A stretch of 6,344 nt of DNA from Clostridia bacterium (GTDB lineage Bacteria; Bacillota; Clostridia; HGM11327), in NCBI GenBank assembly GCA_017935525.1, contig JAGBHJ010000149.1, positions 1-6,344 on the forward strand, in the 5' to 3' direction. This document shows positions 1 to 5,410 of this stretch, in pieces. Each line of letters begins with the position of its first letter. Within the stretch, counting starts at the first letter, position 1. Under the pieces are notes generated by a model. The model ran no database searches and had not been told where the DNA came from. It saw only the letters and a list, made by a program, of their open reading frames with translations. A program made the position numbers and the translations under genes.

Positions 1-17
1 ATTCGAGCGTGCCCATA

Positions 18-179
18 ATGAATTGCCCTAAATGGCATGAATTGGCTTGCGCCGTGAATTGAACTTCGTTCATGAATTGCCTTCGGCATGATAAAGCATA
101 GCAATTCAATTCATGAAAACAAAGTTTTCAAATCATGAAGCTGTCAGGCTTCAATTCATGACGCAAAGCGTCAATTCAT
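18..179. repeat. Opposed array of short hairpin units (4 forward + 4 inverted)
   Basis: The octamer ATGAATTG occurs at 18-25, 37-44 and 72-79, with the variant GTGAATTG at 54-61. It then appears inverted as CAATTCAT at 107-114, 152-159 and 172-179, with the variant CAAATCAT at 129-136. Units are 17-23 bases apart. Between the octamers lie small perfect hairpins whose stem sequences differ while the pattern stays: TGAAC-ttc-GTTCA (60-72), TGCC-ttc-GGCA (78-88), TGAAAAC-aaa-GTTTTC (114-129), TGAAGC with GCTTCA (136-153) and TGACGC-aaa-GCGTCA (159-173). Left-half loops tend to be TTC and right-half loops AAA, so the whole block is also a large imperfect inverted repeat centred near base 93-100. 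It looks like a non-coding intergenic element, possibly of REP/MITE type. No transposase or target-site duplication is visible, and the element may extend left of the window. Confidence 0.8.
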
Positions 180-211
180 TACTATCTGGAGAAAATTGTC
201 TGAAGCAACGC

Positions 212-258
212 AAAAGCACTTATGACAAACGATTTATTCGTTATCATAAGTGCTTTTT
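212..258. terminator. Long stem-loop, probable bidirectional rho-independent terminator
   Basis: A perfect 14-base stem is formed by AAAAGCACTTATGA (212-225) and TCATAAGTGCTTTT (244-257). An inner AACGA/TCGTT stem (228-232 with 238-242) sits inside it. The plus strand has a five-T run at 254-258 and the minus strand a four-T run. It lies about 100 bases beyond the stop of the leftward esterase gene, so it could end that transcript. The short T runs and AT-rich stem make termination likely but not certain. It could also belong to the adjacent repeat element. Confidence 0.6.
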
Positions 259-354
259 GTTAAAACTTCGTTATGGGGCTCACGCAAATGCGTTCTCCGC
301 TTTTGTGTTTCAAAAAAATACTGACCGGATTCTATATACCCATACTCTGCCGCA
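259..354. other. Intergenic spacer, no gene recognised
   Basis: This stretch separates the stem-loop from the stop codon of the leftward esterase gene. It contains a small palindrome CGCAAATGCG (283-292) and a run of seven A (312-318). No ribosome binding site with a plausible coding frame is visible. A rightward open frame crossing it from 113 to 445 runs through the hairpin array and then antisense into the esterase 3' end, so I do not treat it as a gene. Confidence 0.5.
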
Positions 355-1440
355 TTACGCCGTCATAATGCCTGCAAGGCGGACAAAGAAATCCTTGCCC
401 TCGTTGGGCGCAACGGTGACTGTTACCGTATGCTCTGCAAGGTAGAGGCCCTTGGCAACGTGTGCAGCTCTCATTTTCTCAAAGGAGCGATCGTAGTGAT
501 CCCAGCTTCTGCAACGAATGGGCTCGCCGCCGTCAATGGAAACCAATACGTCCGCGCTGACGCCGCCTGCCATCCAGTAAAGTGCCAGGTGGTTGCCGTA
601 AAAGCTGAATGAGAAGCTGTCGCCGACCTTTGTGGACTCCGCATATACGGGGAATCTGGGGTCGAGGGCTTCGCCGTTCTTAAGCTCAAAGCCGTTCAGC
701 TGAAGGTTGCTGATATTGTCAAAAGTCTCTATCTTTGCGTTGTCGCTGGAGCCAATGGTCATTATTGCGGGGATGAGGGCACCCTTGACGCAGTTGGGGT
801 TATTGCTTTCGTCAAAAAGCCATGCGGAAAGCTTTGCCTTGATGGCTTCAAAATAAACGGCGTATCCCTCATCGCAGGGGTGCAGACCGTCGGGAATGTA
901 GTGGCTCAGAGGCTTTTCTGCATCCTGCAGTATTTTAGCCAGCATATAGTCGCCCATGTCGATATAGGGCAGACCGTAATACTGTGCAACACGTCTTTGA
1001 GCGTCACGGGATTCGTACGCTATGGAGTTGCTGTAATACTCAATTATCATGTCGCCGGTGGAGAACAGAAAAACGATGTCCACAGTGGGGTCGATGGCGT
1101 GCATGGTGCGGATGATGGATTCCGTCTGAGGCGCAACGTTGGCAAAAACGTCGCCGTAGTCGTTAAGGGCAAATTCCACAAAAACCAGGTCGGGCTTGTG
1201 GTCCATAACGTCCTTTTTGCATCTGTACATACCCAGGCTTGTGCCCGTGCCGCCAATGGCAGCGTATATTTCCGTAATGTCGGCGTCGGGGTAGGATTCC
1301 TTAAACCACTTTGTGGTCAATGCGCGGTAAGAGTAAAGGGAGGCGTTGGATGAGCCTGCGCCCTCTGTAACAGAGCCGCCAAAGTATGCAATGCGGAGGC
1401 TCTTATTGTGTGTGAGCTTGTATTTTGTATTATTAAGCAT
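355..1440 (-). CDS. SGNH/GDSL-type hydrolase (probable carbohydrate esterase)
   Basis: This 361-residue protein has the SGNH blocks in order. The GGSVTEG motif (21-27) carries nucleophile Ser23. GGTGT (63-67) gives the oxyanion glycine, and ALND (91-94) gives Asn93. PDGLHP (183-188) supplies Asp184 and His187 of the triad. The hydrolase domain covers about residues 14-210. A beta-rich C-terminal part (about 220-361, including a YGNHLALYW segment) looks like an accessory sandwich domain. There is no signal peptide or membrane segment, so it should be cytoplasmic. The ATG follows AAGGAGA at a good distance, downstream of a near-consensus promoter. Family members remove acyl groups, often acetyl, from sugars or lipids. 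Divergence from a GH27 operon suggests a sugar ester substrate such as acetylated oligosaccharides, which is inference. The exact carbohydrate esterase family cannot be assigned from the sequence alone. Confidence 0.9.
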   Translation of the reverse strand: MLNNTKYKLTHNKSLRIAYFGGSVTEGAGSSNASLYSYRALTTKWFKESYPDADITEIYAAIGGTGTSLGMYRCKKDVMDHKPDLVFVEFALNDYGDVFANVAPQTESIIRTMHAIDPTVDIVFLFSTGDMIIEYYSNSIAYESRDAQRRVAQYYGLPYIDMGDYMLAKILQDAEKPLSHYIPDGLHPCDEGYAVYFEAIKAKLSAWLFDESNNPNCVKGALIPAIMTIGSSDNAKIETFDNISNLQLNGFELKNGEALDPRFPVYAESTKVGDSFSFSFYGNHLALYWMAGGVSADVLVSIDGGEPIRCRSWDHYDRSFEKMRAAHVAKGLYLAEHTVTVTVAPNEGKDFFVRLAGIMTA

Positions 1441-1470
1441 AATATTCTCCTTTGTGGGATGATTTTTATT

Positions 1471-1499
1471 ATTATATCACTGTTTTGGGATGGAGTCAA
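1471..1499 (-). promoter_or_regulatory. Sigma-A type promoter of the SGNH esterase gene
   Basis: On the minus strand, TTGACT (1494-1499) and TATAAT (1471-1476) are separated by exactly 17 bases. Transcription would start near 1464, giving a leader of about 24 bases that contains AAGGAGA before the ATG at 1440. The match is one base from full consensus. Confidence 0.8.
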
Positions 1500-1548
1500 G
1501 GGGGAATTTATATACGTAAAACACAAATAATTATTGACAAATCCCCCT
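1499..1548. promoter_or_regulatory. Candidate shared operator region between divergent promoters
   Basis: The two divergent -35 boxes are 34 bases apart. AGGGGGAATTT (1499-1509) and AAATCCCCCT (1539-1548) form a near-perfect inverted repeat that touches the esterase -35 box on one side and the GH27 -35 box and spacer on the other. TTTATATACGTAAA (1507-1520) lies between them and has TTTA/TAAA ends. A regulator binding here could control both directions, but no regulator gene is in the window and no known operator consensus is matched. Confidence 0.35.
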
Positions 1549-1562
1549 CAATATTATATAAT
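1534..1562 (+). promoter_or_regulatory. Full-consensus sigma-A promoter of the GH27 operon
   Basis: TTGACA (1534-1539) and TATAAT (1557-1562) are both perfect consensus hexamers with a 17-base spacer. The transcript should begin near 1569. A promoter this strong on a sugar-use operon is usually held down by a repressor or by catabolite control, but no clear cre site was found. Confidence 0.88.
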
Positions 1563-1579
1563 TAACAAAAAAAGAAAGT

Positions 1580-1601
1580 GACCGCGGCTTGTTCTGCGGT
1601 C
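1580..1601 (+). promoter_or_regulatory. 5'-leader hairpin ahead of the GH27 operon
   Basis: GACCGCGG (1580-1587) pairs with CTGCGGTC (1594-1601), including one G-U pair, around the six-base loop CTTGTT. It begins about 11 bases into the predicted transcript and ends two bases before the AAAGGTG ribosome binding site (1604-1610). No T run follows, so it is not a terminator. It may protect the 5' end of the message or affect translation. Confidence 0.6.
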
Positions 1602-1616
1602 AGAAAGGTGATACAT

Positions 1617-2762
1617 ATGGTAGTAAATACTCCTCCTTTGGGGATAAGCCTTTTTAAGACATGGGGCGAAAATATATCCCAAAAGGTCGTGTGTGACGCG
1701 GCGGATGCGGCAGAAAAGCTTGGCCTTGGCAAGGCAGGATACGAATACATCATCATAGGTGATGCATGGTGCAAAAAGACCAGGGACAAAAACGGCGAAT
1801 TGGTTGAGGATAGGGAAAAATTCCCCGACGGACTTAAGTTTGTGTCCGATCATCTCCACAGCAAGGGCTTTAAGCTGGGTATCGTGACGTCCGTAGGTGC
1901 GGCAACGCCCAACGGCTACCCCGGCAGCTACGACAGAGAATTTGTTGACGCAAAGACCTTCGGCAGACTGGGTGTGGATTACATCTCCCACGTATTTTGC
2001 CACGTGCCTGCAAAGGGCGGCTTCTTTATGCCGTTGAGGAGCATGTCAATGGCTCTTAAGCATTCGGGCAGGGATATCTTTTATGCGGTAAACTTTGATT
2101 ACGACGGCGCACAAAAGCATATCTACTACGCAGGCTATACATGGGAGGGCATCGACCTTAAGGAGTTTGAACAGGATCATTACGCTATTGAAAAGTGGAT
2201 ACGCTCAACGGGCGTCCACAGCTACTGCACAAAGGAGTTGGAAAAGCCCTTTGACCCTCAGCTGGGCGACAATATCCAGGGCTACACCGGCACGGGCTGC
2301 TGGCATAGCTTGGGCGATATAGTGCATTGCTGCTGCTGTGATGATGCGTTAAACGCCCTTAAGACAAAAATGATCACTTGCGCAATGAAGATATCCCCCA
2401 TTATCATCGACACCGACGTAACAAAGCTTTGCGATAAGGCGGTTGAGGTGATGACCAATAGCGCTGTTATTTCTATGCTGAAGGATGAGGAGAGCAGATC
2501 CTCCGCAAAGCAGGGCGACGGCAACACGTTTGTGCTTACCAGACTCCTTTGCGACAGAAAGTACGCCATCGCATTTGTAAATGATTCCGACGAAGCGGCA
2601 AGTGTACCCTTTTACGGCTATGACTTTGGCTTGACGTATAATTGCGGCTTGACGTGTAAGGCTTGCGAGGTCATGGGCGATGAAAAGCTTGAGTTTGCTG
2701 ATTATGTCAGCGTGGACGTGCCTGCAAGGAGCGCAAGGCTCTTTGAGATGGTAATGGAATAA
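1617..2762 (+). CDS. GH27-like protein lacking canonical catalytic residues (putative pseudoenzyme)
   Basis: This 381-residue protein is a clear relative of the next gene. They share PPLG/PPMG starts, AGYEY, KFP-G, HSKG, DAKTF, GVDY and the end pattern EKL-F-DYV---VPA---R-F. The (beta/alpha)8 barrel covers about residues 1-285 and a beta domain about 286-381. The GH27 nucleophile motif KYDYC is SHVFC here, so Asp becomes Val126. The acid/base motif RSTHD becomes CTKEL, so Asp becomes Leu208. The FNDMD motif becomes WHSLG, and the sugar-binding Asp pair keeps only Asp49. His and Cys are frequent near these sites (H125, C128, H129, H201, C204, H230, H237, C238-C241). It has no signal peptide. 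The ATG at 1617 is chosen because AAAGGTG sits six bases upstream. An in-frame GTG at 1578 lies about nine bases after the predicted transcript start without a ribosome binding site. It could be a regulatory partner, a sugar-binding protein or an enzyme with a new mechanism. Confidence 0.85.
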   Translation: MVVNTPPLGISLFKTWGENISQKVVCDAADAAEKLGLGKAGYEYIIIGDAWCKKTRDKNGELVEDREKFPDGLKFVSDHLHSKGFKLGIVTSVGAATPNGYPGSYDREFVDAKTFGRLGVDYISHVFCHVPAKGGFFMPLRSMSMALKHSGRDIFYAVNFDYDGAQKHIYYAGYTWEGIDLKEFEQDHYAIEKWIRSTGVHSYCTKELEKPFDPQLGDNIQGYTGTGCWHSLGDIVHCCCCDDALNALKTKMITCAMKISPIIIDTDVTKLCDKAVEVMTNSAVISMLKDEESRSSAKQGDGNTFVLTRLLCDRKYAIAFVNDSDEAASVPFYGYDFGLTYNCGLTCKACEVMGDEKLEFADYVSVDVPARSARLFEMVME

Positions 2763-2772
2763 GGAGGACCGC

Positions 2773-3894
2773 ATGATAGCAAAGAAACCCCCTATGGGAT
2801 TTAATACATGGAATACTTTTGGAGAGATGTTCAACGCCCAGATGCTGTGCGAGCTGGCGGACGCAATGGTGGAAAGAGGCTTTAAGGATGCAGGCTACGA
2901 ATATCTGATAGTGGACGACCATTGGGAAATGGACGAGAGAGACCCCGAAACAGGCAGACTTGTGCCCAGACCTGCCAAGTTCCCCAACGGCATAAAGGAA
3001 GTAATTGATTACGTGCACAGCAAGGGCTTAAAGTTTGGCTTATACTCCTGCGCAGGCGTTAAGACCTGCGGCATGAAGCCCGCAAGCTTTAACAACGAGT
3101 ACCTTGACGCAAAGACCTTTGCGGAGTGGGGTGTTGACTACCTCAAATATGACTACTGCGCAAAGCCCGAGACCCAGGACGGTGACACTCTTTACAGAAG
3201 AATGGGTATTGCATTGAGAGAATGTGGCAGAGAGATACTTTTTGCCGCTTGTAACTGGGGTCAGAGCGACGTAACGTCATGGATACGTTCATCGGGCGCA
3301 CATATGTACAGATCCACCCACGACATTATCAATACCTACGAGTCCACATGCGGTATATTCCGTTCTCAGGTGGACAAGTTGGGTGCTTCTGCTCCTTTCT
3401 GCTTTAACGATATGGATATGCTGACGGTGGGTATGAAGGGCGCAGGTGGCCCTGCAGGTAACAGCAAGGGCTGCACACCGGGTGAGTACAGAATTCAGTT
3501 CTGCACGTGGTGTATGTTTGGCGTGCCGCTGATATTGGGTTGTGACCTGAGAAACGTTGACGAGGAGTACCGTGATCTTTTGTGCAACGAAAAGCTCATC
3601 AGGATCAATCAGGACGAGGAGGCAAGAGCTCCCCATCCCATTGCCGTAAACGACAGAATGGAGTTTATGAAGGAGCTTTCGGGCGGAGAATACGCCGTAT
3701 TGCTTATCAATACCGATACGGAGGATACCAGAAAGGGCTTTGTGTCCTACGACATGGGCTGGAAGGCAAGCTCCGGCTGCAAGATGGAATTTGAGGACGT
3801 GCTTTCGGGCGAAAAGCTGACGTTTACTGATTACGTAAGAATTCCCGTGCCCGCCCACGATTGCAGAATGTTTATAATGAGATTGGTTGATTGA
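2773..3894 (+). CDS. GH27 alpha-galactosidase-type glycoside hydrolase
   Basis: This 373-residue protein carries all GH27 hallmarks. They are MGFNTW (8-13), VDDHW (47-51) with the sugar-binding Asp pair 48-49, YSCAG...TC (91-99), and KYDYC (125-129) with nucleophile Asp127. ACNWGQ (159-164) comes next, then RSTHD (180-184) with acid/base Asp184, and FNDMDML (211-217). Cys99 and Cys129 match the family's conserved pair. The barrel is about residues 1-285, followed by a C-terminal beta domain. The family cleaves terminal alpha-D-galactose by a retaining mechanism. Some members act on alpha-N-acetylgalactosamine or beta-L-arabinopyranose, so the substrate is probable rather than proven. There is no signal peptide, which implies imported oligosaccharides as substrate. 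A perfect AAGGAGG overlaps the stop of the upstream gene, with only ten bases between the two frames, so they are co-transcribed. A strong terminator follows. Confidence 0.94.
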   Translation: MIAKKPPMGFNTWNTFGEMFNAQMLCELADAMVERGFKDAGYEYLIVDDHWEMDERDPETGRLVPRPAKFPNGIKEVIDYVHSKGLKFGLYSCAGVKTCGMKPASFNNEYLDAKTFAEWGVDYLKYDYCAKPETQDGDTLYRRMGIALRECGREILFAACNWGQSDVTSWIRSSGAHMYRSTHDIINTYESTCGIFRSQVDKLGASAPFCFNDMDMLTVGMKGAGGPAGNSKGCTPGEYRIQFCTWCMFGVPLILGCDLRNVDEEYRDLLCNEKLIRINQDEEARAPHPIAVNDRMEFMKELSGGEYAVLLINTDTEDTRKGFVSYDMGWKASSGCKMEFEDVLSGEKLTFTDYVRIPVPAHDCRMFIMRLVD

Positions 3895-3911
3895 TACAGG
3901 GCAAAATAATA

Positions 3912-3952
3912 GCAGGGCAGAGGATAAAGCATCTTCTGCCCTGCGTTTTTTT
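3912..3952 (+). terminator. Rho-independent terminator of the GH27 operon
   Basis: GCAGGGCAGAGGAT (3912-3925) pairs with ATCTTCTGCCCTGC (3931-3944) with one G-U pair and a five-base loop, followed by seven T (3946-3952). It lies 17 bases after the operon stop. Read on the other strand, the stem is followed by a T-rich stretch, so it may also end the leftward ferritin transcript. Confidence 0.93.
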
Positions 3953-3969
3953 ATACTGTGGGTGTTACA

Positions 3970-4479
3970 TCAAAGCACCAATGACGGCGCAGTGTATACT
4001 CTTGCAGCCAGCTCCTGATTGAGCATATAGAGGCTCTTGGGGTCGGAACCAAAAAGCTCCATCTTTGTGATAAGGTCGTTGGCGTTTGTTTCCTCCTCGC
4101 CCTGCTCCTTAACAAACCAGTCAAGGACCTGCATTGTACGGAAATCCTTTACCTCATAAGCTGCGGCGTAAATGTCGTTGATGAGTGAGGTCACGTAGAT
4201 CTCGTGCTCAAGGCCTGCCTTCAGCACATCCATGTCGCAGGAATACTTCTTTTCGGGCTTTGCGATGGCGTCCAGAGTAACTATCTGGTTTTCGTTCTGC
4301 AGGTACTGATAGAAAAGCATTGCGTGGTCGCGCTCCTCCTGTGCCTGGACCATGTACCAGTTTGCGAAGCCGTCAAGTCCCCTTTCCTCGAAGTAGTTGG
4401 AAAAATCAAGGTAGAGGTATGCGGAATAAAACTCTTTATTGATCTGTGCGTTTAATAACTCGTGTACTTTTGCGTTCAT
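3970..4479 (-). CDS. ftnA: Bacterial non-heme ferritin
   Basis: This 169-residue protein has the normal length and motifs of bacterial ferritins, which oxidise Fe(II) and store the mineral in a 24-subunit cytoplasmic shell. The ferroxidase residues match the E. coli FtnA pattern: Glu16 in NKEFYSAYLY, Glu49 and His52 in QEERDH, Glu93 in EHE, and Gln126 and Glu129 in EQGEEE. Glu48 and the neighbouring Glu125/Glu128 could form the third iron site. The absence of a haem-binding methionine motif typical of bacterioferritin was not checked exhaustively, but the sequence reads as the FtnA type. The ATG at 4479 is preceded by GGAGGA and lies downstream of the predicted transcript start near 4505. A 14-codon longer frame begins inside the promoter and is rejected. 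It appears to be a single-gene unit. Confidence 0.96.
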   Translation of the reverse strand: MNAKVHELLNAQINKEFYSAYLYLDFSNYFEERGLDGFANWYMVQAQEERDHAMLFYQYLQNENQIVTLDAIAKPEKKYSCDMDVLKAGLEHEIYVTSLINDIYAAAYEVKDFRTMQVLDWFVKEQGEEETNANDLITKMELFGSDPKSLYMLNQELAARVYTAPSLVL

Positions 4480-4511
4480 AATATTATCCTCCAAATTTGT
4501 TTTGTAATGAT

Positions 4512-4540
4512 ATTGTACCACAAAGTGTGGAATTTTACAA
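4512..4540 (-). promoter_or_regulatory. Ferritin promoter with palindrome in the spacer
   Basis: On the minus strand, TTGTAA (4535-4540) and TACAAT (4512-4517) are 17 bases apart. The promoter-proximal part of the spacer holds a perfect dyad, CCACA-cTT-TGTGG (4518-4530), a natural place for a repressor. It does not resemble the usual Fur or PerR boxes. The -35 box is weak (4 of 6). Confidence 0.6.
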
Positions 4541-4565
4541 CAAAAATTTTTTTATCGGATCGCCG

Positions 4566-5237
4566 TCACACCTCAAGCTGTGCCAACAGGCCGTAGTGGT
4601 CGGAGTGGCTCGGCACTATCATGCGAGCTGATGCCACGGCAATATCGGGAGAGCAGATAATATTGTCGATGGGGTCCTTTGTGGCAATAAAGGTGGGGAA
4701 AAGGTTATCCTTGTTGTTGACGAGATTGCCCAGAGGCTCAAGCTCACCAAAATCCCCTGTGTTAAAATCTCCCGTTAGTACGTAGCGAGGCAGGCAGGAC
4801 AAAGCTTCCTGCACCTGCTCTATCTGCTGACGGCGTACGGAAACGGCGTTGTACGCCAAATGGGTATTAAAAAAGTCCAGCTTGCCAAAGGGGGCATCAA
4901 TAACAACGTGGCAGAGCATACGCTGCTCAAAGCCGCAGGACTCCAGAGGAATATCCTCTGCAGAGAGAATGGGGAATTTTGACAGCACCAGAGTGCCGTA
5001 TTTGCCGCCGTCAAAATCTATTGCGGGGGTAAAGTGATAGTACGGCATACCTGCCGACTCTGCCAAAAGCCGCGGCTGGTCCTGCCCCAAGGAGCGTGAC
5101 GTAAAAAGGTCAACCTCCTGAATGCCCACCACGTCTGCCTCGGTGGACCTTATTACCCTGCCGATGACGGAGGGGTCAAGCCCTGCATCCTCGCAGTGCC
5201 TTATGTTGTATGTGAGTATTTTTATGCTTGTAGCCAT
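4566..5237 (-). CDS. Endonuclease/exonuclease/phosphatase (EEP) family hydrolase
   Basis: This 223-residue protein has the EEP fold signature throughout. TYN (9-11) gives Asn11, IQEVD (39-43) the metal-binding Glu41, and NTHL (124-127) His126. GDFN (156-159) gives Asp157 and Asn159, IDNI (190-193) is present, and SDH (212-214) gives Asp213 and His214. These are the Mg-dependent phosphodiesterase residues shared by DNase I, exonuclease III and sphingomyelinase-like enzymes. It has no signal peptide or membrane segment. The length fits the compact stand-alone EEP proteins common in Firmicutes, whose substrates are mostly unknown and may be nucleic acid, phospholipid or inositol phosphate. The ATG at 5237 follows GGGAG by eight bases. 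A TTG five codons upstream would bury that site. It has its own near-consensus promoter, and no clear terminator separates it from ferritin, so some read-through is possible. Confidence 0.92.
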   Translation of the reverse strand: MATSIKILTYNIRHCEDAGLDPSVIGRVIRSTEADVVGIQEVDLFTSRSLGQDQPRLLAESAGMPYYHFTPAIDFDGGKYGTLVLSKFPILSAEDIPLESCGFEQRMLCHVVIDAPFGKLDFFNTHLAYNAVSVRRQQIEQVQEALSCLPRYVLTGDFNTGDFGELEPLGNLVNNKDNLFPTFIATKDPIDNIICSPDIAVASARMIVPSHSDHYGLLAQLEV

Positions 5238-5269
5238 GTGAAGCACTCCCAAAAAATCAGTGTGGTAAT

Positions 5270-5298
5270 ATTATAATATATTGCGGAGGAATAGTCAA
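5270..5298 (-). promoter_or_regulatory. Sigma-A type promoter of the EEP hydrolase gene
   Basis: On the minus strand, TTGACT (5293-5298) and TATAAT (5270-5275) are separated by 17 bases, predicting a start near 5263. It is back-to-back with the yqeG promoter, with only 11 bases between the two -35 boxes. Confidence 0.82.
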
Positions 5299-5313
5299 GA
5301 AAAATAATCTTGA
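5295..5313. promoter_or_regulatory. Dyad spanning both divergent -35 boxes
   Basis: TCAAGA (5295-5300) and TCTTGA (5308-5313) form a perfect six-base inverted repeat around a seven-base A/T spacer. Four of the six bases in each arm come from the -35 boxes themselves, so only the extra two bases per arm are independent evidence for an operator. Confidence 0.3.
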
Positions 5314-5338
5314 ATTTTCCGCCGTGTTATGCTATAAT
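5310..5338 (+). promoter_or_regulatory. Promoter of the yqeG-rnc operon, with a second -10 box nearby
   Basis: TTGAAT (5310-5315) and TATAAT (5333-5338) are 17 bases apart, and the -10 is preceded by TGC (extended -10). A second TGC-TATAAT occurs with its hexamer at 5350-5355, lacking a good -35, and could give another start about 17 bases downstream. The first start would be near 5345. Confidence 0.75.
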
Positions 5339-5356
5339 AATAAGTGTGCTATAATG

Positions 5357-5374
5357 CGGGGAGTATGGTCCCCG
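5357..5374 (+). promoter_or_regulatory. GC-rich hairpin in the yqeG leader
   Basis: CGGGGA (5357-5362) pairs perfectly with TCCCCG (5369-5374) around the loop GTATGG. It lies about 12 bases into the predicted leader and 22 bases before the GGAGG site. No T run follows, so it is not a terminator. A role in message stability is possible. Confidence 0.5.
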
Positions 5375-5410
5375 TCAAAGTGCAAATATTATATCCGGAG
5401 GCACGGACGT

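Noticed and set aside
18..179. CRISPR array
   Set aside because: The repeated octamers are far too short, the spacers are self-complementary hairpins, and half the units are inverted. No cas gene is present.
113..445. Rightward 110-codon open frame
   Set aside because: It begins inside the hairpin array, crosses the terminator-like stem-loop and ends antisense to the esterase 3' end. It has no ribosome binding site and no recognisable domain.
880..1353. Rightward 157-codon open frame opposite the esterase gene
   Set aside because: It is a shadow of the esterase coding strand, with no ribosome binding site or domain.
1578..1616. GTG start 13 codons upstream for the first GH27-like gene
   Set aside because: It lies about nine bases after the predicted transcript start, has no ribosome binding site, and its codons would be the leader hairpin. 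The ATG at 1617 has AAAGGTG at the right distance.
2320..2345. Sequencing error or frameshift suggested by the four-cysteine run
   Set aside because: The frame stays open on both sides and the alignment with the sister GH27 protein continues in register, so the run appears genuine.
4480..4521. Longer ferritin N-terminus
   Set aside because: The extra 14 codons start at a GTG inside the promoter spacer. GGAGGA points to the ATG at 4479, which gives the normal family start.
4541..4565. Terminator after the EEP hydrolase gene
   Set aside because: There is an A/T-rich run but only a three-base possible stem before it, so no credible terminator can be called.
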